In this document: positions 16,841-26,038 of the stretch, piece by piece | Layout: each line of letters opens with the position of its first letter | Position numbering within the stretch: position 1 is the stretch's first letter | Source: Ruthenibacterium avium | Lineage (GTDB): Bacteria; Bacillota; Clostridia; Oscillospirales; Ruminococcaceae | Reading direction: 5' to 3' | Length of the DNA: 64,000 nt | Assembly (NCBI GenBank): GCA_019118905.1 | Contig: DWYA01000048.1 | Location: 18,589 to 82,588, forward strand | The notes under the pieces: generated by a model | Told to the model about the DNA's origin: nothing | The model's input: the letters and a program-made list of their open reading frames with translations, nothing else | Databases searched by the model: none | Position numbers and translations under genes: made by a program

Positions 16841-17552
16841 TATTTTGCATGGAGTGCAATGGGTTCAGCAGGGAGCGTCTGTTGCGATTCCCGACTGGAC
16901 GCCGCCTGAACCGCTGGAGGAAGAACTGCCGACAGACCCGGATGCTGTATTTGAAGAAGCCGACTTCCCGGAGGCACAGGAGCCGGAGCCGGAACCAGAG
17001 CCGGAACCGGAACCGGAGCCTGAGCCTCTTACGGAGGAACAGCTTCGGGAGTTATACCGTCCGCAGTGGGAGCAGGCAAAGACAATTGCCCAGCAGCACG
17101 CTTATCAGGACGTAATGGACGAGTACCGTCCCGCCCTGGAGAATTGCGTTCAGGAAATGAACCGCCACTTGGCGCGTCTGGATGAGGTACATAACCAATT
17201 TTTAGAGCGCTATGCTGCGGAGCTGAAGTATTTGGCAATTGATATTGCCGAAAAGTGGATTCTGCAAAGAATTCAGACGAACGATGAAATATTGGAACAA
17301 ATGGTGATGCAGGCGGTCAATACCGTGAAGGACTGCAAGTGGATGGATGTGCAGCTGTCCGAAGAGATGGTTGCACTTTCTGAGCGCATTCAGCAGCAGC
17401 TGACTTCGCCGGAATACGGCGGCAGAGCACAGGTTTCTATGCAGAAAACGCCTGCGGGCAGCTGCGTGATTCAAACAGATGCCGGTGAGCTTGATGTTTC
17501 CGTCTCTACTCAAGCGCAGCAGCTGAAAAAAATGTTCCAAGAAAACACCTGA
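16833..17552 (+). CDS. fliH: Flagellar export assembly protein FliH
   Basis: 239 residues; regulator of the FliI ATPase and link to the C ring. The start is TTG 16833, inside the fliG stop region, with GAGGAGG nine bases upstream. An acidic Glu-Pro repeat (about residues 50-64, imperfect GAGCCG repeats in DNA at 16980-17026) separates a short N-terminal part from the conserved V-ATPase E-subunit-like C-terminal region (AIDIAEKWILQRI). Confidence 0.9.
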   Translation: MPDILHGVQWVQQGASVAIPDWTPPEPLEEELPTDPDAVFEEADFPEAQEPEPEPEPEPEPEPEPLTEEQLRELYRPQWEQAKTIAQQHAYQDVMDEYRPALENCVQEMNRHLARLDEVHNQFLERYAAELKYLAIDIAEKWILQRIQTNDEILEQMVMQAVNTVKDCKWMDVQLSEEMVALSERIQQQLTSPEYGGRAQVSMQKTPAGSCVIQTDAGELDVSVSTQAQQLKKMFQENT

Positions 17553-17571
17553 TGAAAAGGAGGTGCCGGCA

Positions 17572-18897
17572 ATGGGCTCAAAACAGGATATTTTCTCGCT
17601 GGAAGCCTGCCGTGAGGTTTTGGCGCAGCAAGAATGCTGGGTGAGAAAAGGAAAAATCAGCAAAATTGTCGGCATGACCATTGAGGCAACGGGCCTTGTT
17701 TGCAGCATCGGCGACGTTTGTTTGATTACGCCCGAGCGTGGGTCGGATGTCATTGAAGCCGAGGTAGTCGGTGTGGAAAAGGATCATGTGTTCTTAATGC
17801 CTTACCGCGATACCGACGGCATTGGCTATGGGTGCAGCGTGGTGAATACGGGCAATAAAATGACCGTTCGCGTGTGCGACGATATGATGGGGCGCACGGT
17901 GGATGCGCTGGGGCACCCCATCGACGGAGGCCCCCCTATTTCGGAAGGAATCAATGTGCCCATTGACAGCGCTCCGCCCAACCCGATGGAGCGTCCGCCG
18001 ATTACGGAGGTCATCGAGATGGGTGTAAAAGCTATCGACGGATTGATGACCATTGGAAAAGGCCAGCGTATGGGAATTTTCGCCGGAAGCGGCGTGGGCA
18101 AGAGTACCCTGATGGGTATGATCGCCCGCAACGTGAAGGCGGATATCAACGTTATCGCGCTGGTGGGCGAACGTGGCCGTGAGGTTGTGGAATTTATGGA
18201 ACGAGACCTCGGCGAGGAAGGCAAGGCGCGTTCCGTGCTGGTGGTAGCTACTTCCGACCAGCCCGCGCTGATGCGCCATAAATGTGCGCAAACCGCTACG
18301 GCGATTGCCGAATACTTTCAGCAGCAGGGCAAGGATGTCTTGCTGATGATGGACTCTTTGACACGTTTTTGTATGGCGCAGCGTGAAATCGGCTTGGCGA
18401 CAGGCGAAGCGCCCGTGGCGCGCGGCTACACGCCTTCTATTTACTCTGCATTGCCTCGGCTTTTGGAGCGTTCAGGTAACTTTAAGAACGGTTCCATTAC
18501 CGGCATTTACACGGTTCTTGTGGAAGGCGACGATACCAACGAGCCGATTGCCGATACGGTGCGAAGCATTATTGACGGACACATTGTGCTCTCGCGTAAA
18601 ATTGCTTCGCGCAACCATTATCCGGCCATTGATGCCCTCAACAGCTTGAGCCGTTTGATGAGCGGCATTGCCGATGAGGAACACAAGGAAGCAGCCGGAA
18701 AAATGCGCAATATGATGTCGATTTACCGCGACAACGAAGACTTGATTTCCATTGGCGCCTATAAGCGCGGCGCCAGCCCGGTGGTAGACCAAGCCATCGC
18801 GCATCAGGATAAAATCAATGCGTTTTTAACGCAGCGCGTTGGAGATAAAGTAACGTTTGACGAAATGCGCAAACAGCTGAAACAAGCAGTGATGTGA
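17572..18897 (+). CDS. fliI: Flagellum-specific ATP synthase FliI
   Basis: 441-residue hexameric ATPase that drives unfolding and delivery of export substrates. Walker A is GSGVGKSTL near residue 170, Walker B DVLLMMDSLTRF near 258, with the family QREIGLATGEAPVARGYTPS segment. ATG 17572 has an ideal AAGGAGG; the in-frame GTG 17563 lies within that site and is rejected. Confidence 0.97.
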   Translation: MGSKQDIFSLEACREVLAQQECWVRKGKISKIVGMTIEATGLVCSIGDVCLITPERGSDVIEAEVVGVEKDHVFLMPYRDTDGIGYGCSVVNTGNKMTVRVCDDMMGRTVDALGHPIDGGPPISEGINVPIDSAPPNPMERPPITEVIEMGVKAIDGLMTIGKGQRMGIFAGSGVGKSTLMGMIARNVKADINVIALVGERGREVVEFMERDLGEEGKARSVLVVATSDQPALMRHKCAQTATAIAEYFQQQGKDVLLMMDSLTRFCMAQREIGLATGEAPVARGYTPSIYSALPRLLERSGNFKNGSITGIYTVLVEGDDTNEPIADTVRSIIDGHIVLSRKIASRNHYPAIDALNSLSRLMSGIADEEHKEAAGKMRNMMSIYRDNEDLISIGAYKRGASPVVDQAIAHQDKINAFLTQRVGDKVTFDEMRKQLKQAVM

Positions 18898-18923
18898 TCT
18901 GGGCGCGGTAAGGCGGGGGTTCT

Positions 18924-19355
18924 GTGAAGAAGTTCGAGTTTTCGCTGCAAAAAATGCAGCGGTACAAACAGCAGATTTTAGACAAGGAAAAAGCCCTGCT
19001 GGCAGCGCTGCAAAATAAGCGCGACCGCATTCAAAATCAGATTGCGGGGCTGGAAGCCTTTTTGGTGGAACAATCGCATGAGCTTCAAGCCCGGCAGGCG
19101 AAAGGCATGAGTGCCGCCGAGCTGGCAGGACACAACTTTATTGTGCAAAACACACGCACACGCCTGGAGGACCTGCGGCTGGAGCTTCTGAATGCCGAAA
19201 AAGAGCTGGAAGAACAGCGGAAAATTGTGATGCAGGCTTCTCAGGAAGTAAAAAGTATTGATAAGCTGGAGGAGAAACAGCTGGAAGAATACCAGCTGGA
19301 AGCCTCCCGCGCGGAAAATGAGGAACGCATGGAAATGCTGACCATGACGAAATAA
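18924..19355 (+). CDS. fliJ: Flagellar export chaperone FliJ
   Basis: 143-residue, almost entirely coiled-coil protein between fliI and fliK, the standard fliJ position. The N-terminal FEFSLQKMQRYKQQILDKEK and heptad-rich body fit FliJ, which sits in the FliI ring and contacts FlhA. GTG 18924 start. Confidence 0.88.
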   Translation: MKKFEFSLQKMQRYKQQILDKEKALLAALQNKRDRIQNQIAGLEAFLVEQSHELQARQAKGMSAAELAGHNFIVQNTRTRLEDLRLELLNAEKELEEQRKIVMQASQEVKSIDKLEEKQLEEYQLEASRAENEERMEMLTMTK

Positions 19356-19376
19356 CATTGAAAGGAGGTGAGAACA

Positions 19377-20657
19377 ATGGGACAAGGTGTAGAATTGGTC
19401 GGACGCCAAAAATTGGCACAGCAGCAAGCGCAGACGGCAGCTTCTGGAACGCAGTTTCAAACGGCTGACGATGTGTTCTCTCAAATTTTTATGAACATCG
19501 CAGCGGGAACGCAGGAAAATACCGAAATGCTGATGCAGCAAGCCGGTGAGGCGCAAGGCCAGAACGGCGAACAGCAAAACGGTGAAGATTACACCGGCGC
19601 GATGGAGCTGATGGCAATGCTGTTCCAAGGCGGTGTGCTCCCGCAGCTGATTTCCGCTATGGGCGATACGCAGCAGGCGCAGCAGCTGACGCAGGAAATG
19701 CAGATGCTTCTGCAAAGTGTTCAGGCAACACAGCAAGCAACCGTTCAGCCCGCAGTGATTTTGCAGCAGCTGGAAGGCGGAAGCTTGCCGCAGCTGAAAA
19801 ATCTGCTTACGCAAATGAAGGAACAGCCCAAAGAGTTTGCGGCACTGATGAAAACAAGCGGCCTTTCGGACGAGCAGGCACAAAGTCTGCAAAAGCTCAT
19901 TCAGGGCACGGATATGTTTACAGCGGTACAAACGCAGACAGTGCAGAAAACGGTTGATGTACAGCAGCTGTTTCAGGCATATTCTGAGCGCAATGCACTT
20001 CAGAATGACGTGAAGGAAGGGCTGAAAACAGCGCAAGCGCAAGACGGCAGCGACGACGACACCGTGCTGGATATGGATGCACTGCAAGCGCAAATGAACA
20101 TGCGCAGCAACGCGCTGAACCAGCAAGTGAAGATTGGCCAGCTGACAGCGGCGCAAGATGCACAGCCGGAAGAGCCGATTGCCAAGCAGGTAACGCAGCA
20201 AATGCAGCTGAACCTGGAAAAAGGCAGCACGGAATTCACCATTCGTCTGCGCCCGGAAAATCTGGGTGAGATTACGGTGAAGCTGGTGCAGAAAGACGGC
20301 GCGATGACACTGCTTTTGGCGGCTGACAGCGAAAATACCAAAAAGCTGCTCAACACCAATTTGGAGGCGCTGCGCGAGGCAGTTCGTCCGATGCAGGTGG
20401 AAGTGCGCGAGGCTGTGGTGCAAACCCAGCAAGCAGACGGCGAAAACATGAGCCGGCAGATGGATATGAGCAACGGGCAGTTCTTTAATCAGCAGCAAGC
20501 ACAGCAGGCGCAGTATCAAGAGAGCCACAAGCGCTCCAACGGCGCCGACTGGCAGGCATGGCTGAACGGCGAACAGCAGGAAGAGCCGGCAACGGCACAG
20601 CAGGCTGTTCAGGCGGCAAAAGTGATTGCCGAAAACTTGATGGATGTTTATTTCTGA
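19377..20657 (+). CDS. fliK: Flagellar hook-length control protein FliK
   Basis: 426 residues. A long Gln/Ala-rich, poorly conserved N-terminal ruler (about 1-280) is followed by the C-terminal hook-length domain (about 285-360; LNLEKGSTEFTIRLRPENLG, LLAADSENTKKLL). FliK measures hook length and switches FlhB specificity. ATG 19377 follows AAAGGAGGTG. The glutamine-rich tail beyond the domain is typical. Confidence 0.9.
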   Translation: MGQGVELVGRQKLAQQQAQTAASGTQFQTADDVFSQIFMNIAAGTQENTEMLMQQAGEAQGQNGEQQNGEDYTGAMELMAMLFQGGVLPQLISAMGDTQQAQQLTQEMQMLLQSVQATQQATVQPAVILQQLEGGSLPQLKNLLTQMKEQPKEFAALMKTSGLSDEQAQSLQKLIQGTDMFTAVQTQTVQKTVDVQQLFQAYSERNALQNDVKEGLKTAQAQDGSDDDTVLDMDALQAQMNMRSNALNQQVKIGQLTAAQDAQPEEPIAKQVTQQMQLNLEKGSTEFTIRLRPENLGEITVKLVQKDGAMTLLLAADSENTKKLLNTNLEALREAVRPMQVEVREAVVQTQQADGENMSRQMDMSNGQFFNQQQAQQAQYQESHKRSNGADWQAWLNGEQQEEPATAQQAVQAAKVIAENLMDVYF

Positions 20658-20678
20658 CGAGAAAGGAGAAAAGCACAC

Positions 20679-21473
20679 ATGGCAGATGCAATCAGCGGCG
20701 TATCGAGCTATACAAGAGACTCAGACCGCGTGATGGGAACTTCGAGCGGAAATAACTACAATGCTGTTTTTACTGACGAAAGCGACAACAGCGTTTTGGA
20801 CCCCGACCAATTTTTGAATTTGCTGGTGCTGCAAATGCAAAATCAGGATTTTATGAATCCGATGGATGACAGCACTTATATCACCCAGATGACGCAGTTT
20901 TCCAATATGCAGCAAATGCAGAAAATGGCAGAATATTCTGAGACAAGCTATGCGCTGTCTTTGGTAGGCAAAACGGTTACCGCTTCCCGCATCCAAGTAA
21001 ACGGTTCTTTGGACACTACAACGGGTGTTGTGGATAAAGTTTCCTTGGTGGATGGCGATTATGTTCTGTATGTTGGAGGAAAAACCTATACGCTCTCTCA
21101 AATCATGAGTGTGCAGGCGGGCGGAAGCTCCTCTGGAGACGGAAAACCCTCTTATGATACTTCCACAATGGAAATCACAAAGAGCGATACTACGGCGGAC
21201 AGCATTAAAATTAAATGGCCGCTGCCCACAGAGGATACAACCGTTTCTTCCGGCTTGACTTACAGCGTATACTATTCTGAGGAAGGACCGTTCGATACGC
21301 TGGAAGCAGTGGAAAAAGGAACTGCGGCAGCAACTTCTCTCAAGGGTGTCACCGAGGAAACCTTGAAGAACTTGAAGCCCGATACCGAATACTACATCAA
21401 TGTTGTTGTACAGGATGAAAACGGCAACAAGAGCATTTACAAGACCTTGAAAGCATCAACGCTGTCGAAGTAA
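20679..21473 (+). CDS. flgD: Hook-capping protein FlgD with C-terminal fibronectin III-like domain
   Basis: 264 residues. The N-terminal part is the FlgD hook-scaffold region: DPDQFLNLLVLQMQNQDFMNPMDDS and MTQFSNMQQMQKM. Residues about 155-262 instead look like a fibronectin type III domain (DSIKIKWPLP, LTYSVYYSEEG, LKNLKPDTEYYINVVVQDENGNKS, KTLKASTLS). The ribosome binding site is AAAGGAG. The position between fliK and flgE is canonical. Confidence 0.93.
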   Translation: MADAISGVSSYTRDSDRVMGTSSGNNYNAVFTDESDNSVLDPDQFLNLLVLQMQNQDFMNPMDDSTYITQMTQFSNMQQMQKMAEYSETSYALSLVGKTVTASRIQVNGSLDTTTGVVDKVSLVDGDYVLYVGGKTYTLSQIMSVQAGGSSSGDGKPSYDTSTMEITKSDTTADSIKIKWPLPTEDTTVSSGLTYSVYYSEEGPFDTLEAVEKGTAAATSLKGVTEETLKNLKPDTEYYINVVVQDENGNKSIYKTLKASTLSK

Positions 21474-21489
21474 GGAGCACGGCAATTTT

Positions 21490-21891
21490 ATGGATGAATT
21501 AAAGATGAGATTTTACCGTCCGGTTGTGACGGGTACGCCTCATCTGGATGCTTTTGGTGCAAGCGGAGTCAATCGCGCACAGCAGGACAGTCAGCAAGCG
21601 TCCTTTGAGGATGTGCTGAAAGCGCAGTTGGAAAGCACTGGGGGCGTATCATTTTCCAAACACGCCATTAAGCGTGCTGCGGAAAAGAATATTGAGATTT
21701 CTCAAGACAGCCTGGAGCGCTTAAATCGCGGTGTGCAGCTGGCCGAGGAGAAAAATCTGGGCGATACACTGATCATGGTTGATCAACTTGCGTTTTTAGT
21801 CAACGTAAAAAATCAAACAGTTATCACTGCAATGCAAAGTGGTGATAAGGCAAATGTATTTACCAATATTGACGGAACAGTAATTGTATAA
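21490..21891 (+). CDS. Flagellar operon protein, TIGR02530 type
   Basis: 133 residues, found next to flgD/flgE in many Firmicutes and of unproven function. The conserved part is FSKHAIKRAAEKNIEIS, LAEEKNLGDTLIMVDQLAFLV and the C-terminal VFTNIDGTVIV. No membrane segment. ATG 21490 has AGGAG about 12 bases upstream. Confidence 0.85.
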   Translation: MDELKMRFYRPVVTGTPHLDAFGASGVNRAQQDSQQASFEDVLKAQLESTGGVSFSKHAIKRAAEKNIEISQDSLERLNRGVQLAEEKNLGDTLIMVDQLAFLVNVKNQTVITAMQSGDKANVFTNIDGTVIV

Positions 21892-21972
21892 AACCGGACC
21901 TTTTGAGGGGGTTTTGCGCTGTTTTGAACGACAGAGAAGCAGCGGCTGTTCCTTGAAGAAAGGAAGAATAAA

Positions 21973-23634
21973 ATGAACAGAGCAATGTTTTCCGGCGTGG
22001 CGGGCATGAAAGCGCACCAAACGAAAATGGACGTAATCGGCAACAACATCGCCAACGTAAATACTTACGGCTATAAGTCGCAGCGTGCGCTTTTCAGCGA
22101 TATCTACTATCAGACCCTGCGTTCCGGTTCTGCTGGTACAGCAAACCGCGGCGGTATCAGCCCGTCCAGCGTTGGTTACGGCTCCACACTGTCTGGTACA
22201 CAGGTGCAGATGAGCCAGTCCAGTATGCAGAATACAGGCTTCGGCTTGGACGTTGCGATCACCGGTGAAGGCTTTTTGCAGGTGATGGACGCCGACGGAA
22301 ACATCTTTTACACCAAAGCCGGTATGCTGGATTATGACTCGAACGGCTATTTGACCGATATCAACGGTAACTTTGTTTTGGGCGCAGCCACAGCGGACGG
22401 CGACCCGAGCTCGCAAAAAATCCGTTTGACCAACGTGGGTGCTGTTCCGGCACAGCGTCCGTCTGTGACCCAGGCTATCAATGGTGTTGACTACACGATT
22501 ACTGCGTCCAACTCGGATAAAGCAGGTAACGTCAGCATCACGATGACTTCCAGCGAGGCACTGCCCGCAGGCCAGGATGTTTTGGCCAGCATCTCGAACA
22601 CCGGTGCAATCACGCTGACCTTCAACGCATTCTCCAAATTTACCGATTGGAATCAGCTGAATGACGCAATCAACAAGGCAATCACCGAAGCAAACAACGG
22701 TGTGAAGCACAAGGCAGGCGACTTCACCATTAGCTCCAGCAACCCGGATTTGCTGATCAATGGCGGTGCAGGATTGACCGGCGCACAGCTGGTAGGCGCA
22801 AACTTTGGTACCGATTTGGGTACTGTCACCGGCATGGATGACGGTGTGTTCGGCGCCGCGGGCATGATTGTTGAAAAAGTAAGCACCGATTTCAGCGGTT
22901 CTGGTGACACCAAATTCAGTGCTACATTTGATCAGGCCAGCTCAACTTGGACGATCAAGGCTACTGTTAATGGTAAAGAGTACGTCGGTCAATTGGGCAA
23001 AGACACACTGTCCAGCTCGATTCTGTTGAAAAATGGCGATGAGTACATTCAGGTGTCGAACCCCGGTTATGATAAGTTTAACTCTGCCTTTGCTGCTTCT
23101 GGTGAAGCTGGTGCAAGTAATCCTCCGCAAGATAAAGCCAATTGGACGAATGGCAACAAAGCCCCGGATGGTAGTACTGTTACCGCTACCTTCACCCCGT
23201 CCACTCCGTCGAAAGACCTCGGCTTCGGCAGCTATCCCTTCGTGCTGCAAGGCGGTACCGCAGGCGGCGCAGTGACACTGGACGAGCTGAATGTTGCCAT
23301 CGGCACCGACGGTTCCGTTGTCGTTTCCAACTCGGCAATCGGTGATGTAACGGTTGGACGAATTTCTCTGGCAAACTTTGCGAACCCCGCAGCACTGGCT
23401 GCTGCCGGTAACAACTACTTCACAGTATCGGCCAACTCCGGTGAGCCCCAGCTGGCAGACCCCGGTCAGGACGGCACAGGTGCTTTGAAGTCCAGCGCGT
23501 TGGAGATGTCCAACGTAGACTTGTCTTCGGAATTTGCTGATATGATCACGACACAGCGTGGTTTCCAGGCAAACTCCCGTATCATTACGGTTTCCGATAC
23601 AATGCTGGAAGAATTGATCAACTTGAAACGATAA
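21973..23634 (+). CDS. flgE: Flagellar hook protein FlgE
   Basis: 553-residue structural protein of the hook. The N terminus has the rod/hook motif MDVIGNNIANVNTYGYK, and the C terminus has LSSEFADMITTQRGFQANSRIITVSDTMLEELINLKR. Between them lies a large serine/glycine-rich surface region (about 150-450) that accounts for the extra length. The ribosome binding site is AAGGAAG. The operon continues through a 213-bp gap holding a long hairpin. Confidence 0.95.
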   Translation: MNRAMFSGVAGMKAHQTKMDVIGNNIANVNTYGYKSQRALFSDIYYQTLRSGSAGTANRGGISPSSVGYGSTLSGTQVQMSQSSMQNTGFGLDVAITGEGFLQVMDADGNIFYTKAGMLDYDSNGYLTDINGNFVLGAATADGDPSSQKIRLTNVGAVPAQRPSVTQAINGVDYTITASNSDKAGNVSITMTSSEALPAGQDVLASISNTGAITLTFNAFSKFTDWNQLNDAINKAITEANNGVKHKAGDFTISSSNPDLLINGGAGLTGAQLVGANFGTDLGTVTGMDDGVFGAAGMIVEKVSTDFSGSGDTKFSATFDQASSTWTIKATVNGKEYVGQLGKDTLSSSILLKNGDEYIQVSNPGYDKFNSAFAASGEAGASNPPQDKANWTNGNKAPDGSTVTATFTPSTPSKDLGFGSYPFVLQGGTAGGAVTLDELNVAIGTDGSVVVSNSAIGDVTVGRISLANFANPAALAAAGNNYFTVSANSGEPQLADPGQDGTGALKSSALEMSNVDLSSEFADMITTQRGFQANSRIITVSDTMLEELINLKR

Positions 23635-23667
23635 TTTCGCTGTCGTTTCCATCTTTCCACGGTCAGC

Positions 23668-23721
23668 GCATGGCCGTGGAGATGAGCCTTGGCATAACGG
23701 GGCTCATCTCCATTGCCATGC
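23668..23721 (+). other. Long hairpin between flgE and flbD
   Basis: GCATGGC pairs with GCCATGC and, after a 3-nt internal loop, an 11-bp stem GGAGATGAGCC/GGCTCATCTCC closes a 12-nt loop. There is no T run, so it is not a simple terminator. It lies in one of the few wide gaps of the operon. Confidence 0.55.
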
Positions 23722-23847
23722 GGCGGCGGCTTTGCCTGCTGCGTGACACAAGTTTCGGCGGTGTTTGACATAGAATAAGAAAAAGGGTTGGGGCTTGCCG
23801 CCCCGCGGATGCCGACGAACAATTTTTATATCAAGGGAGGATTCAGT

Positions 23848-24054
23848 ATGATTTTTGTTACCAAGTTAAACGGAGAGGAATTTGCGCTAAACGGCGATCT
23901 CATCGAAACGATCGTAGAAAAACCGGATACGACGATTCAGCTGACGACATCGCGTTATGTTATTGTTCGTGAGTCGATGGAGGAAGTCGTTCGCCGCGTG
24001 ATTGAATATCGCCGCTCGATTTACAACTCACAGCGCTTTGTGGGACGCGGTTAA
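23848..24054 (+). CDS. flbD: FlbD/YlzI-type flagellar protein
   Basis: 68 residues, the small FlbD family found between flgE and motA or fliL in Firmicutes. MIFVTKLNGEEFALNGDLIETIVEKPDTTI and YVVRES-like strands match. ATG 23848 follows AAGGGAGG; an upstream in-frame start lacks such a site. Function is unproven; its position suggests stator or hook gene control. Confidence 0.88.
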   Translation: MIFVTKLNGEEFALNGDLIETIVEKPDTTIQLTTSRYVIVRESMEEVVRRVIEYRRSIYNSQRFVGRG

Positions 24055-24082
24055 AAACCAGAAAGAGGGACTGTGAAGAATT

Positions 24083-24970
24083 ATGAAAAATAAAGGAAAA
24101 AAAGCCGCCAGAGGGTTTGATATCAACAGTTTTCTCGGCATGATTATTGCTCTTGTGCTGATGGTAATTGGTATTATCTTAACAAAATCCACAGATGAAG
24201 CAACGGGAAAGTCTACTTATTTAATTAACTGGGCGTCATTGCTGAACTTCTGGGACCCCACCAGTGTGTTCATCGTTGTCGGCGGTACATTCGCCAGCTT
24301 GATGATTGCGTTCCCTGTGTCTCAATTCGCGAAAATTCCCAAACACATGGGCATTATCTTTTCGCCGAAAAAATACACGCCGGAATCTTATATTGAGCAG
24401 ATTGTCACCTGCGCCAAGAAAGCGCGTATCAATGGTTTGCTTGCGTTGGAAGAAGACGTAAATCAGATGTCAAACGCTTTCTTGAAAAGCAGCTTGATGA
24501 TGGTTGTTGACTCGGTTGACCCCGATAAGCTCAATGAGCAGCTGGAAGCAAGCCTTGAAAACTTGGACGAACGTCATGGACAAGACTGCTCGTTCTACGA
24601 CAAAGGCTCGGCTTTGGCTCCGGCGTTTGGTATGATTGGTACGTTGATCGGTTTGATCAACATGTTGAAGGATTTGCAGGATATTGAATCCGTAGGCCCG
24701 AACATGGCCGTTGCGTTGATTACGACCCTTTACGGTTCCATGCTTGCCAACATCTTCTTTATGCCGATTGCAAACAAGCTTCGTATGCGTCACGAGGAAG
24801 AATACCTGTGCATGAAGATTGTCAGCGAAGGTGTTAAGGGCATTCAAGCCGGTGAAAACCCGAACTTCATTGAGGAGCGTCTTTTGAAAATGCTGCCTGA
24901 GTACTATAAAGTTAAAATGGCGAAAACAGGCAGGGGCATGGGAAAGAGCGCTGGGTCTAATGACGAATAA
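24083..24970 (+). CDS. motA: Flagellar motor stator protein MotA
   Basis: 295 residues with four membrane segments (about 15-35, 58-78, 180-200, 212-235) forming the proton or sodium channel with MotB. Contains GGTFASLMIAFP, the cytoplasmic charged loop, and PAFGMIGTLIGLINML with the conserved prolines. It is longer than usual at the C terminus (GRGMGKSAGSNDE). Directly upstream of motB. Confidence 0.95.
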   Translation: MKNKGKKAARGFDINSFLGMIIALVLMVIGIILTKSTDEATGKSTYLINWASLLNFWDPTSVFIVVGGTFASLMIAFPVSQFAKIPKHMGIIFSPKKYTPESYIEQIVTCAKKARINGLLALEEDVNQMSNAFLKSSLMMVVDSVDPDKLNEQLEASLENLDERHGQDCSFYDKGSALAPAFGMIGTLIGLINMLKDLQDIESVGPNMAVALITTLYGSMLANIFFMPIANKLRMRHEEEYLCMKIVSEGVKGIQAGENPNFIEERLLKMLPEYYKVKMAKTGRGMGKSAGSNDE

Positions 24971-25012
24971 CACGGACGTGCCGGCCGGCACAAAGGGAGC
25001 GTGAGGAATAAA

Positions 25013-26002
25013 ATGGCAAGAAAAAGAAATAGCGGCGATGAAGGCGATGCCGGAACATGGCTGAATACTTATGCCGATATGGTAACGCTTCTGCTGACGT
25101 TTTTCGCGGTGCTCATCAGTATGTCCTCCATCGACCAGGAAAAGTTTGAGCAAGTAATGCAGTCCTTTCAGGCAGAGGTTGTCGCAACAAGCGAGTCCGG
25201 CGCCGGTGCCGGTTCGGGAACCGGTATACCGACGGATGGGTCAATCAAAACAATGGATGAGCTGTATGAGCACTTAAAAGAGTACATTGAGCAAAAGAAT
25301 CAGCAGGACGCTGTCAGTATCTCAAAGAATGCAGATGTTATTTATCTGCGGTTCAGCTCGGATTTGTTTTTCCTTCCCAACCAGTATACGCTGCTTTCAA
25401 CAAGCTACCCGACTTTAGAGTTTATCGGGCAGGGCCTGAAAAGCTGTGAAAATATTATTCGCATGGTAGAAATTGCAGGACATACAGCTGCAGTTCAGGG
25501 AGAAACGAATGTTTCCGACTGGAGATTATCCGGTGAGCGAGCTGCAACAGTAGCAATTTATCTGGAAGATGAAATTGGGTTTACACCGGAAAAGCTGAAA
25601 ATTGAGGGCTACGGAAAACGATATCCGGTGGCGGATAACTCAACCGAAGAGGGGCGGCGGCAGAATCGCCGCGTGGAGATGCTGATTATCGGCAACGATT
25701 CCACATTGGCTTATCCTGATGCTTATGAAAGCATTCAAGGCCTGTTTAACCCTGACTTGTACCCTGCACAGGGCGGCGCAAACGACTTTATTACGCCCCC
25801 TGCCGGTGAGCCTCAAACACCGGAGGAAGTGGCCGAGCAGGTAGAGCAAGCCATGCAGAATCAGGCTGCGTCGCAAGCACAAGAGTCGCAAGCGGCTGAT
25901 CAGGCAGCGCAAGCGCAGCAGGATCAGGCTGTGTCACAAGCACAGGAGCCGCAAGCGGCCGAGCAGACACAGGCTCAAAGCGCGGGGGATACGGCATCAT
26001 GA
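25013..26002 (+). CDS. motB: Flagellar motor stator protein MotB
   Basis: 329 residues. The single membrane helix begins after the ion-binding Asp22 in TYADMVTLLLTFFAVL. An OmpA-like peptidoglycan-binding domain lies at about 105-225 (EIAGHTAAVQGE, NRRVEMLII). The last 60 residues are an unusual Gln/Ala repeat tail (QAQESQAADQ type). ATG 25013 is chosen; in-frame GTG 25001 is possible. Confidence 0.94.
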   Translation: MARKRNSGDEGDAGTWLNTYADMVTLLLTFFAVLISMSSIDQEKFEQVMQSFQAEVVATSESGAGAGSGTGIPTDGSIKTMDELYEHLKEYIEQKNQQDAVSISKNADVIYLRFSSDLFFLPNQYTLLSTSYPTLEFIGQGLKSCENIIRMVEIAGHTAAVQGETNVSDWRLSGERAATVAIYLEDEIGFTPEKLKIEGYGKRYPVADNSTEEGRRQNRRVEMLIIGNDSTLAYPDAYESIQGLFNPDLYPAQGGANDFITPPAGEPQTPEEVAEQVEQAMQNQAASQAQESQAADQAAQAQQDQAVSQAQEPQAAEQTQAQSAGDTAS

Positions 26003-26038
26003 AACAATTTTTAACTCCCGCAGAAGAGGAGGACGCGA

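Noticed and set aside
18978..20678. Long minus-strand frame opposite fliJ-fliK
   Set aside because: Antisense to two well-supported genes, rich in Leu/His/Arg from complementary CAG-rich codons; no homology.
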